This document shows positions 1 to 5,565 of a stretch of DNA of 5,565 nt, in pieces. The DNA is from an uncultured Flavobacteriales bacterium (GTDB lineage: Bacteria; Bacteroidota; Bacteroidia; Flavobacteriales; Vicingaceae), in contig CAMPHX010000113.1 of assembly GCA_946886085.1 (NCBI GenBank), positions 1 through 5,565 of the forward strand, written 5' to 3'. Within the stretch, counting starts at the first letter, position 1. Each line of letters begins with the position of its first letter. Both the position numbers and the translations under genes were made by a program. The notes beneath the pieces were generated by a model. The model ran no database searches. It had not been told where the DNA came from and saw only the letters and a list, made by a program, of their open reading frames with translations.

Positions 1-5
1 TGTAA

Positions 6-32
6 TTGTTAAACAAAATAGTATTTTTGTTT
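6..32. promoter_or_regulatory. Dyad-symmetric candidate operator overlapping the promoter
   Basis: Two inverted repeats overlap here. TTGTT (6-10) and AACAA (12-16) form a perfect 5-bp palindrome around one central base. AAACAAAA (11-18) and TTTTGTTT (25-32) form perfect 8-bp arms around a 6-bp spacer. The second dyad is centred on the -7 element, so a dimeric protein bound there would block RNA polymerase. Carotenoid operons in Bacteroidota are often preceded by a MerR-family regulator gene, which makes such a protein a candidate; no regulator gene lies inside the window. Low-complexity AT-rich DNA makes chance symmetry possible. Confidence 0.4.
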
Positions 33-61
33 CATATTTTTATTAAATATGTTAAACAAAA
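7..61 (+). repeat. 12-bp direct repeat flanking the promoter and crtI start
   Basis: TGTTAAACAAAA occurs exactly at 7-18 and again at 50-61, 43 bp apart start to start, or about four helical turns. The first copy lies just upstream of the -7 element. The second overlaps the crtI start codon (ATG 49-51) and its first four codons. The TTTTGTTT at 25-32 is an inverted copy of the repeat's 3' half, between the two. The arrangement could be a multi-site operator, or the second copy could simply reflect the codons for Leu-Asn-Lys in an AT-rich genome. Confidence 0.5.
22..29 (+). promoter_or_regulatory. Bacteroidota-type -7 promoter element of the carotenoid operon
   Basis: The octamer TATTTTTG matches the TAnnTTTG consensus of the primary sigma factor of Bacteroidota exactly. 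By eye it is the only perfect match lying outside a coding region in the window. The partner -33 element (TTG) normally sits 17-23 nt upstream. The TTG at 6-8 is only 13 nt away and therefore too close. Window bases 1-2 are TG, and would end a TTG at 19-nt spacing if the preceding base is T, which cannot be seen. Transcription would then start around positions 34-37, giving a leader of only about a dozen bases before the crtI ATG at 49. The element is read from sequence; the start site is inference. Confidence 0.6.
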
Positions 62-1548
62 AGAAAAAAGTAATCATTATTGGAGCCGGATTCTCATCGC
101 TTGCTGCGGCAAGTTATTTGGCTCAACAAGGACTTCAAGTTGAAGTCTTAGAGAAAAATGATTCACTTGGCGGAAGAGCTCGTCAGTTGAGAAAAAATGG
201 ATTTTTATTCGATATTGGTCCTACTTGGTATTGGATGCCTGATGTGTTCGAACGATTTTTTAATGATTTTGATAAAAAACCATCCGATTATTATGTGTTG
301 GAAAAACTAGCTCCAGCCTATCAGGTATATTTTGAAGTGTTAAAATCCATTACCATAAGTGATAATTTAGAAGATATTTATGCGGTTTTTGAGGCCGAAG
401 AGAAAGGCAGTTCTTTTTATTTAAAGAAATTTTTAGCTGATGCAAAAAACAATTACGATGTTGCTATAAAAGACTTGGTTTATCGTCCGGGAGTTTCATT
501 TACAGAGTTAATTACTCTACAGACCATTACTAAGCTCAACCAATTTTTTACGAGCATAAGTTCGCAAATCAGACAACACATTAAGAGTAAAAAACTCATC
601 CAAATTTTAGAATTCCCGGTGTTGTTTTTAGGAGCCAAATCTGGTAATACGCCTGCTTTTTACAATTTTATGAACCATGCCGATTTTGGGTTAGGAACTT
701 GGCATCCTAAAGGAGGAATGTATGAAGTGGTAAAAGCTATGCAACATTTGGCTCTTTCGTTGGGAGTGATATTTAAAACCAATCAAGATGTAGAAAAAAT
801 TGTGGTGGAAAACAATGAGGCTAAAGGAGTGCTTGCCAATGGCGAATTTATTCCTGCCGATGTAGTGCTTAGTGGTGCCGATTATCATCATACAGAAACC
901 TTACTTGATGAACAGTTTAGAGCTTATTCAGAGAAATATTGGGAAAAGAAAACCTTTGCACCATCTGCTTTGTTGTTTTATGTTGGGTTCAAGAAGAAAT
1001 TAAAAAAGGTATCGCACCATACCTTATTTTTTGATACCGATTTTGATTTACACGCTAAAGATATTTATGATAATCAAAAATGGCCTGAAAAACCACTTTT
1101 TTATGCCAGTTTTCCGAGTATAACAGACAATTCTTTTGCTCCCGAAGGACAAGAAGCAGCAACTTTTTTGATTCCAATTGCTCCTGGAATTGAAGATACT
1201 CCCGAAATTCGATTAAAATATTTCAAAAAAATTATACAACGCTTAGAATTGCTAACACAGCAAGAGGTGGAAAATGATATTGCTTTTTATGAATCGTATT
1301 GTGTGAAAGATTTTGTGAAAGATTACAACGCTTACAAAGGTAATGCCTACGGAATGGCTAATACCTTGCTACAAACTGCCTTTCTTCGTCCGAAAATAAA
1401 AAGTAAAAAAGTAGCCAATTTATTTTTTACTGGTCAGCTAACTGTTCCTGGTCCGGGAGTTCCTCCATCATTAATTTCAGGAAAATTAGCAGCCAACCTT
1501 ATTGTCAAATCCCTAACTAAAAATAAAGTATATGAAAAAGTTATTTGA
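49..1548 (+). CDS. crtI: Phytoene desaturase (lycopene-forming), CrtI family
   Basis: FAD-dependent desaturase that converts 15-cis-phytoene to lycopene at the membrane; the four-step outcome is inferred from the downstream lycopene cyclase. The 499 aa match the family's usual length of about 490-510. The N-terminal Rossmann beta-alpha-beta is VIIIGAGFSSLAAA (residues 8-21), ending at the acidic Glu35 of VEVLEK, followed by GGRA (41-44) and FDIGPTWYWMP (54-64), a form I recognise from Bacteroidota CrtI. The C-terminal FAD/substrate signature includes NAYGMANT (432-439), FTGQ near 460 and PGPGVPPSLISG (467-478). The third glycine of GxGxxG is Ser17, which I think is tolerated in this lineage. 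The ATG at 49 places the Rossmann strand seven residues in, as expected; there is no Shine-Dalgarno. The gene is first in the operon, and its end overlaps crtB by 17 nt. Paralogues such as CrtD or CrtN-like desaturases are possible but less likely beside crtB and crtYcd. Confidence 0.95.
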   Translation: MLNKKKKVIIIGAGFSSLAAASYLAQQGLQVEVLEKNDSLGGRARQLRKNGFLFDIGPTWYWMPDVFERFFNDFDKKPSDYYVLEKLAPAYQVYFEVLKSITISDNLEDIYAVFEAEEKGSSFYLKKFLADAKNNYDVAIKDLVYRPGVSFTELITLQTITKLNQFFTSISSQIRQHIKSKKLIQILEFPVLFLGAKSGNTPAFYNFMNHADFGLGTWHPKGGMYEVVKAMQHLALSLGVIFKTNQDVEKIVVENNEAKGVLANGEFIPADVVLSGADYHHTETLLDEQFRAYSEKYWEKKTFAPSALLFYVGFKKKLKKVSHHTLFFDTDFDLHAKDIYDNQKWPEKPLFYASFPSITDNSFAPEGQEAATFLIPIAPGIEDTPEIRLKYFKKIIQRLELLTQQEVENDIAFYESYCVKDFVKDYNAYKGNAYGMANTLLQTAFLRPKIKSKKVANLFFTGQLTVPGPGVPPSLISGKLAANLIVKSLTKNKVYEKVI

Positions 1549-2371
1549 TGATTTATCTTACAAAAGCAGTAAGTTGGTTACCAATACCTACAGCACTTCT
1601 TTTGCTTTGGCTGTAGGCATGTTGGCTCCATCTATCAGAAAAGACATACATAGCATTTATGGGTTTGTTCGTTTTGCCGATGAAATTGTAGATTCTTTTC
1701 ATGGATATGATAAGAACTTGTTATTGAATCAGTTTGAGTTGGAGTATTATAACGGAATGACTAACGGAATAAGTCTAAATCCTATTATTAATTCTTTTCA
1801 GCATACGGTAAAAAAGTATAATATAGATGATGAGTTAGTTAATGCTTTTCTAACCAGTATGCGTATGGATTTGCACAAAACCGAATATACTACTACCGAT
1901 GAATATAAAGCTTATATTTATGGTTCGGCAGATGTAGTTGGACTAATGTGCTTGAAGGTTTTTGTAAGTGGTAATGAAGAAAAATATAAGGAGTTAAAAG
2001 GTGCAGCCATGCGTTTAGGTTCTGCTTTTCAAAAAGTAAATTTTTTGAGGGATTTAAAACAAGATGTTGATGAACTTTCTAGAGCTTATTTTCCGGGAGT
2101 AAATTTAAAATCGCTTACGCAAGAAAATAAGTTACAAATTATTAATGAAATAAAGACAGATTTTGAAGCAGCTTATAAAGGAATTGTAAAATTACCTGCT
2201 GAAGCACGTTTTGGCGTTTATACTGCTTTTATTTATTACAAAAAGTTGCTATTGAAGTTAGAACAAACCCACCATAGCGAAATTATTAAGAAAAGAATAA
2301 GGGTTTCTAACCCTGTAAAATTAGGGTTGTTGGCACAATCGTTTGTAAGGTTAAAATTGAATTTATTATAA
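1532..2371 (+). CDS. crtB: Phytoene synthase, CrtB (squalene/phytoene synthase family)
   Basis: Condenses two geranylgeranyl diphosphates head to head, via prephytoene diphosphate, to phytoene, the first committed carotenoid step. The 279 aa are all-helical in character and fit bacterial CrtB. The first Asp-rich Mg2+-binding motif is D50-EIV-D54 inside YGFVRFADEIVD. The second is D174-LKQ-D178 inside QKVNFLRDLKQD, followed by RAYFP (184-188). YIYGSADVVGLMCL (128-141) is the usual central active-site helix. The start is chosen because KLFDDLSYKSSKLVTNTYSTSFALAV is the expected N-terminus; it lies 17 nt inside the end of crtI in another frame, so the two are probably translationally coupled. 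The family also contains dehydrosqualene synthases (CrtM) using farnesyl diphosphate; the C40 assignment rests on the neighbouring crtI, crtYcd and crtZ. Confidence 0.95.
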   Translation: MKKLFDDLSYKSSKLVTNTYSTSFALAVGMLAPSIRKDIHSIYGFVRFADEIVDSFHGYDKNLLLNQFELEYYNGMTNGISLNPIINSFQHTVKKYNIDDELVNAFLTSMRMDLHKTEYTTTDEYKAYIYGSADVVGLMCLKVFVSGNEEKYKELKGAAMRLGSAFQKVNFLRDLKQDVDELSRAYFPGVNLKSLTQENKLQIINEIKTDFEAAYKGIVKLPAEARFGVYTAFIYYKKLLLKLEQTHHSEIIKKRIRVSNPVKLGLLAQSFVRLKLNLL

Positions 2372-2372
2372 A

Positions 2373-2906
2373 ATGCAAAAACGCTGCTGGCTGTTTATAT
2401 TATCAAGTTTATTGTGTGTTAATTTAATGGGCAACAATATTAATTTGGCACGAACCAAGCTTTCTAAAGTAACAACTATTGCTCAAATTGATACAGTTTT
2501 AATATTAATAGACGACATAAACACACCTATTTCTAAAGCCTACAAAGGAGCTTATACAATGATGAAAGCAAAATATGTAAATTCTCCATTTAAGAAGTAT
2601 GCATATTTTAATGAAGGTAAAGCATTAATAGAAAAGGCAATTGAACAAGCTCCCAACAATGTAGAGATACGTTATTTACGAGCAACACTTCAGGTTAAAT
2701 TGCCTAAATTTTTAAATTATTACGAAAATATAAATGATGATATTGACTTTGTTTTAACAAACCTTAAGAGAGCAGAAATTTCAAGAGAAGTGAAATATAA
2801 AATAATTATTAACTTAGTAGCAGCTAATTTAATTTCTAACGAACAAAAAGCTACTATTTTTTACCAAATGAACTATGCAAGAAGTACGAGTGATATTAGT
2901 GAATGA
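2373..2906 (+). CDS. Conserved-looking exported protein of unknown function, TPR-like
   Basis: I cannot assign a function. The 177-aa product begins MQKR followed by a hydrophobic stretch (about residues 5-19) and a plausible signal peptidase site near Gly20-Asn21, so it is probably exported to the periplasm. Cys15 is not in a lipobox, because residue -1 is Leu. The mature part looks helical. Residues 77-97 (a YFNEG segment, then KALIEKAIEQAPNN) resemble one tetratricopeptide unit ending in the typical Pro-Asn turn, and the next helix follows as VEIRYLRATLQ. Other eye-catching blocks are AYKGAYTMMKAKY (56-68) and the proline-rich turn SPFKKY (71-76). From memory, proteins with this pattern (YKGA, then NPxxK, NEG, EIRxLR) recur in Bacteroidota, often near carotenoid genes, but I could not search. 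It starts one base after the crtB stop and overlaps idi by 32 nt, so it is made with the pathway enzymes. It may be a scaffold or accessory factor rather than an enzyme. Confidence 0.8.
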   Translation: MQKRCWLFILSSLLCVNLMGNNINLARTKLSKVTTIAQIDTVLILIDDINTPISKAYKGAYTMMKAKYVNSPFKKYAYFNEGKALIEKAIEQAPNNVEIRYLRATLQVKLPKFLNYYENINDDIDFVLTNLKRAEISREVKYKIIINLVAANLISNEQKATIFYQMNYARSTSDISE

Positions 2907-3414
2907 GCATGATAATGAGGTAGGTACTATGCCTAAATTAGAAGCACATCAAAAAGGTTTTTTACATAGAGCCGTTTCTGTTTTTTTGTTTGATTTGGAT
3001 GGGAATTGGGTATTGCAAAAAAGAGCTGCTGAAAAGTATCATTCAGCTAATTTATGGACGAATACTTGCTGTAGCCATCCTTATCCTAAAGAAAACACCA
3101 AAAAAGCTGCAGAAAGAAGATTGGTAGAAGAAATGGGTATAAAATGTGAGTTGACTAAAGTGTTGAGTTTTGTTTACAGAGCAGAACTAGATAATGGATT
3201 AGTAGAACACGAATTTGATCATGTTTTTATTGGGTTTACGGCTGAGTTGCCATCGCCCAATAAAGATGAAGTATCTGATTGGAAAATTGTGTCTTTTGAA
3301 GTATTAGACAATGAAGTTCAAAACAATCCTAAGCAATTTACCGAGTGGTTTAAATTGATTTATAGAAAAATTAACCTGCATTTAGAATTGAATAAAATTC
3401 ATCTAAAAAATTAA
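2875..3414 (+). CDS. idi: Isopentenyl-diphosphate delta-isomerase, type I (Nudix)
   Basis: Interconverts isopentenyl diphosphate and dimethylallyl diphosphate in the cytosol, balancing the two C5 units used for GGPP. The 179 aa equal the usual length of bacterial type I enzymes. Compared from memory with E. coli Idi, the catalytic cysteine is Cys66 in NTCCSHP, metal ligands are His25, His31 and His68, and the catalytic or metal-binding acids are Glu111 and Glu113 in the VEHEF segment. Tyr101 corresponds to the active-site tyrosine. The degenerate Nudix helix is AAERRLVEEMGI (78-89). The start at 2875 is supported because MQEVRVILVNEHDNEVGT lines up with the E. coli N-terminus, which makes the 32-nt overlap with the preceding gene real. 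Having this gene in the operon suggests precursor supply is matched to pigment synthesis. Confidence 0.95.
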   Translation: MQEVRVILVNEHDNEVGTMPKLEAHQKGFLHRAVSVFLFDLDGNWVLQKRAAEKYHSANLWTNTCCSHPYPKENTKKAAERRLVEEMGIKCELTKVLSFVYRAELDNGLVEHEFDHVFIGFTAELPSPNKDEVSDWKIVSFEVLDNEVQNNPKQFTEWFKLIYRKINLHLELNKIHLKN

Positions 3415-3417
3415 GCT

Positions 3418-3861
3418 ATGTTGTTTGTTAGTATAATTATTGTTACATTTTTTTTGATGGAAGGTGTAGCTTGGGCTGCTCATAAATATATTATGCATGG
3501 GTTTTTATGGTATTTACATGAAGATCATCACACCAAAAATCCTAATTCTTTTTTTGAAAAAAACGATTACTTTTTTGTGATTTTTGCTGTTCCGGGCATG
3601 GCTTGTATTTTATTGGGAACTATTTTTTTGGTTCCTTACACCTTGCCTATTGGTTTAGGAATTACCATTTATGGTGCGGCTTATTTCTTTGTCCACGAAA
3701 TTTTTATTCACCAACGGTTTAAAGTGCTTAGAAATACCAATATAAAATACTTTAAAGCCATCAGAAGAGCTCACAAAGTGCATCACAAACATTTAAGAAA
3801 AGAAGATGGAGAGTGTTTTGGAATGTTGTGGGTACCGCTAAAATATTTTTCTCAAAAATAA
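3418..3861 (+). CDS. crtZ: Beta-carotene 3-hydroxylase, CrtZ family
   Basis: Membrane non-haem di-iron hydroxylase of the fatty acid hydroxylase/sterol desaturase superfamily; CrtZ adds 3-OH groups to the beta-rings, giving beta-cryptoxanthin and then zeaxanthin. All four histidine clusters are present in order: H22-KYIM-H27, H34-ED-H37-H38, H93-EIFI-H98 and H119-KV-H122-H123. Hydrophobic segments lie at about 2-20, 52-73 and 76-93, leaving the His clusters on the cytoplasmic face. At 147 aa it is slightly shorter than the proteobacterial CrtZ enzymes (about 160-175 aa) but complete at both ends. It starts 3 nt after the idi stop and its own stop directly abuts the next ATG. Bacteroidota annotation often calls it simply 'sterol desaturase family protein'; ring position specificity and product are inferred from the family. 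Confidence 0.93.
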   Translation: MLFVSIIIVTFFLMEGVAWAAHKYIMHGFLWYLHEDHHTKNPNSFFEKNDYFFVIFAVPGMACILLGTIFLVPYTLPIGLGITIYGAAYFFVHEIFIHQRFKVLRNTNIKYFKAIRRAHKVHHKHLRKEDGECFGMLWVPLKYFSQK

Positions 3862-4551
3862 ATGGAGGCACTCTATTTAATATTGCTCTTAGTTTCATTT
3901 AGCCTTCCTTTTGGATATTCGTTTGAGAAAAAAATGCACTTTATTGAGCATTGGAAAATCGTTTTTTCGGTTATTTCAATAGTTGCCATAGTTTATATTG
4001 TTTGGGATGTTATTTTTACCAAAATAGGCGTTTGGGGGTTTAATCCGAATTATTATTTAGGAATTACTATTTTTAATTTACCTATAGAGGAACTTTTGTT
4101 TTTCTTTCTAATTCCTTATGCCAGCATTTTTATTCACTATTCACTACAATACTTTTTTCCGAAAGCAAAATTGACTAATAAATTTGTTGTGCCTTTTACT
4201 TGGCTGCTTATTGCTTTTTTATTAGTATTAATTGCATTGAATATGGGTAAATTATACACTCAAATAAATGGATTTTTCTTAGTATTTGCTTTGCTATTGG
4301 GCTTGTTGGATAAAAACAACACCCTACATCGTTTTTATATTTCTTACTTAGTAATTCTCATTCCTTTTACCATTATAAATGGCATTTTAACCGGAAGTTT
4401 TATTGATGAACCTATAGTATGGTACAACAATGCAGAAAATCTAGGCATCCGGTTTTTTACTATTCCTGTTGAAGATTTTGGTTACGCTTTTAGTATGTTG
4501 TATTTTTCTGTTATTTTGATAGAACGATTTAAAACCAAAACCAATGACTAA
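3862..4551 (+). CDS. crtYcd: Lycopene cyclase, fused heterodimer-type (CrtYcd)
   Basis: Integral membrane lycopene cyclase related to actinobacterial CrtYc/CrtYd and fungal CarRA/CarRP, expected to form beta-ionone rings at both ends of lycopene to give beta-carotene. The 229 aa hold two copies of the roughly 100-residue lycopene cyclase domain in one chain. The first has WDVIFTKIGVWGFNP (48-62) and the acidic PxEE motif P74-I-E76-E77 in LPIEELLFFF. The second has the matching P202-V-E204-D205 in IPVEDFGYAF. About seven hydrophobic segments are visible, near 2-21, 33-52, 65-95, 108-129, 134-149, 158-176 and 206-221. This is unrelated to the FAD-binding CrtY of proteobacteria. It begins immediately after the crtZ stop (TAA then ATG) and overlaps the following gene by 8 nt. 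One versus two rings, and beta versus epsilon type, cannot be settled from sequence; crtZ next door favours beta. Confidence 0.92.
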   Translation: MEALYLILLLVSFSLPFGYSFEKKMHFIEHWKIVFSVISIVAIVYIVWDVIFTKIGVWGFNPNYYLGITIFNLPIEELLFFFLIPYASIFIHYSLQYFFPKAKLTNKFVVPFTWLLIAFLLVLIALNMGKLYTQINGFFLVFALLLGLLDKNNTLHRFYISYLVILIPFTIINGILTGSFIDEPIVWYNNAENLGIRFFTIPVEDFGYAFSMLYFSVILIERFKTKTND

Positions 4552-5461
4552 AAAAGTATTAATTACAGGCGGAACAGGATTAGTAGGAACAGCATTAACG
4601 AAACTTTTGGTTGAAAAAGATTATGCAGTTACTATACTCACACGGGATAAAAATAGAACCTCAACAAATCCTAACATCATTTATAGTTATTGGAATCTCA
4701 ACAATGGAATTATTGATAAAGATGAGCTATTTTCAGCGAATTACATTGTTCATTTGGCAGGAGCCGGAATCGCGGAGAAACCTTGGTCGGTAAAACGTAA
4801 AAGAGAAATTTTAGATAGCCGAGTGAAGCCTGTAAAGCTTATTTACAACAATTTAAAAAACAACTTTCATCAACTTAAAGCTTTTATTTCTGCTTCGGGA
4901 GTGGGATTTTATGGAGCGGTAACCACCAATGCCATTTTTGATGAAACAGCACCTTCTGCTACTGATTTTTTAGGAAAAACTTGTTTACAATGGGAACAAG
5001 CAGTGGATGAAATAGCTGACTTATCAATAAGGACAGTAAAATTACGAACGGGAATAGTATTGGCTAAAAATGGTGGAGCGTTACCTAAAATGATGCAGCC
5101 TTTTAAGTTTGGCTTAGGTGCTGCGTTGGGAACAGGAAAACAAATTATGTCTTGGATACATATTGATGATTTAGCTCGTCTTTATTGTGTAGCCATAGAA
5201 AACGAAAATTTTAATGGAACATACAATGCCATTGCCGGAAATGTAAACAATAAAGACTTTTCTAAAATGCTATCAAAAGCAATAAATAAACCTTTTTGGT
5301 TGCCTAATGTACCAGGATTTATGTTAAAACTTTTCTTGGGAGAAATGGCTGTAATTCTGTTAGAAGGCAGTGCTGCCAGTAATCAAAAAATGCTTCAAAC
5401 AGGGTTTAATTTTCATTTTACCGATTTAGAAGTGGGGTTGAGGGAGTTGGTTGGGAAGTAG
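4544..5461 (+). CDS. TIGR01777-family SDR epimerase-like protein (YfcH/SDR39U1)
   Basis: Atypical extended short-chain dehydrogenase-fold protein of the YfcH/SDR39U1 family, whose reaction is not established. The 305 aa match the family length of about 300. The nucleotide-binding Rossmann motif is GGTGLVG (9-15), and Arg34 after the second strand (ILTR) suggests NADP(H). Family signatures follow: LAGAGIAEKPW (71-81), SASGVGFYG (116-124), FLGKTCLQWE (142-151), LRTGIVLAKNGGAL (167-180) and SWIHIDDL (203-210). The C-terminal segment from about 257 (VPGFMLKLFLGEMA) resembles the DUF1731 tail. A classical YxxxK catalytic pair is not evident where expected. The ATG lies in ATGACTAA, overlapping the crtYcd stop by 8 nt, so it is co-expressed with the pigment genes. 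It might act on a carotenoid or isoprenoid, or be a housekeeping passenger; the sequence does not decide. Confidence 0.9.
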   Translation: MTKKVLITGGTGLVGTALTKLLVEKDYAVTILTRDKNRTSTNPNIIYSYWNLNNGIIDKDELFSANYIVHLAGAGIAEKPWSVKRKREILDSRVKPVKLIYNNLKNNFHQLKAFISASGVGFYGAVTTNAIFDETAPSATDFLGKTCLQWEQAVDEIADLSIRTVKLRTGIVLAKNGGALPKMMQPFKFGLGAALGTGKQIMSWIHIDDLARLYCVAIENENFNGTYNAIAGNVNNKDFSKMLSKAINKPFWLPNVPGFMLKLFLGEMAVILLEGSAASNQKMLQTGFNFHFTDLEVGLRELVGK

Positions 5462-5565
5462 TCTTTTTTTTATAATAATCAATTGCCCTTTGGGTGGATA
5501 AATTCATTGAAAGCCAACTTAATTTTTCTTGAGTCTTTAAAAAATTAAATAATTTAACTTCATAA
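5462..5565. other. 3' flank of the operon, no confident feature
   Basis: AT-rich 104 bp after the last stop codon. A T-run at 5464-5470 follows the stop but has no GC-rich stem in front of it, so I do not call a terminator. A weak CCC-TTT-GGG hairpin (5486-5494) extends only by G-U pairs and is not followed by a T-run. TTAAAT/ATTTAA (5545-5557) is a short AT palindrome. A minus-strand frame is open from the right edge to a stop at 5418-5420, and could be the tail of a convergent gene. Confidence 0.3.

Noticed and set aside
6..29. TTG at 6-8 as the -33 partner of the -7 element at 22-29
   Set aside because: The 13-nt spacing is shorter than the 17-23 nt expected in Bacteroidota; the true -33 probably lies at or just before the left edge.
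691..891. 66-codon open frame on the minus strand inside crtI
   Set aside because: Antisense to a well-conserved part of crtI, with no recognisable protein character and no promoter element.
2373..2435. Lipoprotein signal with Cys15 as the acylated residue of the unknown exported protein
   Set aside because: The residues before Cys15 (Ser-Leu-Leu) do not fit a lipobox, which needs Gly, Ala or Ser at -1; an ordinary signal peptide fits better.
4611..4793. 60-codon open frame on the plus strand inside the SDR-family gene
   Set aside because: Out-of-frame shadow of the Rossmann-domain coding sequence; no known family or independent start context.
5104..5111. Perfect TAnnTTTG match (TAAGTTTG) inside the SDR-family gene
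   Set aside because: It lies within coding sequence with no suitably spaced TTG upstream and no gene start downstream; most likely chance.
5483..5497. Possible terminator hairpin around CCC-TTT-GGG
   Set aside because: Only three Watson-Crick pairs plus G-U extensions, and no T-run directly after it.
1..5565. CRISPR arrays, tRNA or rRNA genes, insertion sequences, phage genes
   Set aside because: No repeat-spacer pattern, structural RNA signature, transposase or terminal inverted repeats were seen; the operon fills nearly all of the window.

Overview
The window is a tightly packed, single-strand operon for carotenoid (zeaxanthin-type) biosynthesis from a member of the Bacteroidota, most probably a Flavobacteriales-like organism. 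Four things point there: the DNA is AT-rich (roughly one-third G+C by eye); the only credible promoter element matches the Bacteroidota form TAnnTTTG; none of the genes has a Shine-Dalgarno sequence; and the CrtI, CrtB and fused CrtYcd-type lycopene cyclase all carry the sequence signatures I associate with that phylum. I cannot name a genus.

Layout, all on the + strand. Bases 1-48 hold the promoter/leader, with a perfect -7 element and unusual repeated and palindromic AAACAAAA / TTTTGTTT elements. Seven genes follow: crtI, phytoene desaturase (49-1548); crtB, phytoene synthase (1532-2371); a small exported protein of unknown function with a TPR-like helical stretch (2373-2906); idi, type I isopentenyl-diphosphate isomerase (2875-3414); crtZ, beta-carotene hydroxylase (3418-3861); a one-chain heterodimer-type lycopene cyclase, crtYcd (3862-4551); and a TIGR01777/YfcH-like short-chain dehydrogenase-fold protein (4544-5461). 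Neighbouring genes overlap (17, 32 and 8 nt) or are separated by 0-3 nt, so one polycistronic, translationally coupled mRNA is likely. The last 104 bases hold no confident gene or terminator.

How the genes work together: Idi balances IPP and DMAPP for prenyl diphosphate synthesis. CrtB condenses two geranylgeranyl diphosphates to phytoene, CrtI desaturates phytoene to lycopene, CrtYcd cyclises lycopene to beta-carotene, and CrtZ hydroxylates both rings to zeaxanthin. The GGPP synthase (crtE), any ketolase (crtW), any carotenoid-cleaving dioxygenase and any dedicated regulator are not in the window. The pathway itself is well known. The parts without a known job are the exported protein between crtB and idi, the SDR-fold protein at the end, and the repeat/palindrome arrangement at the promoter.
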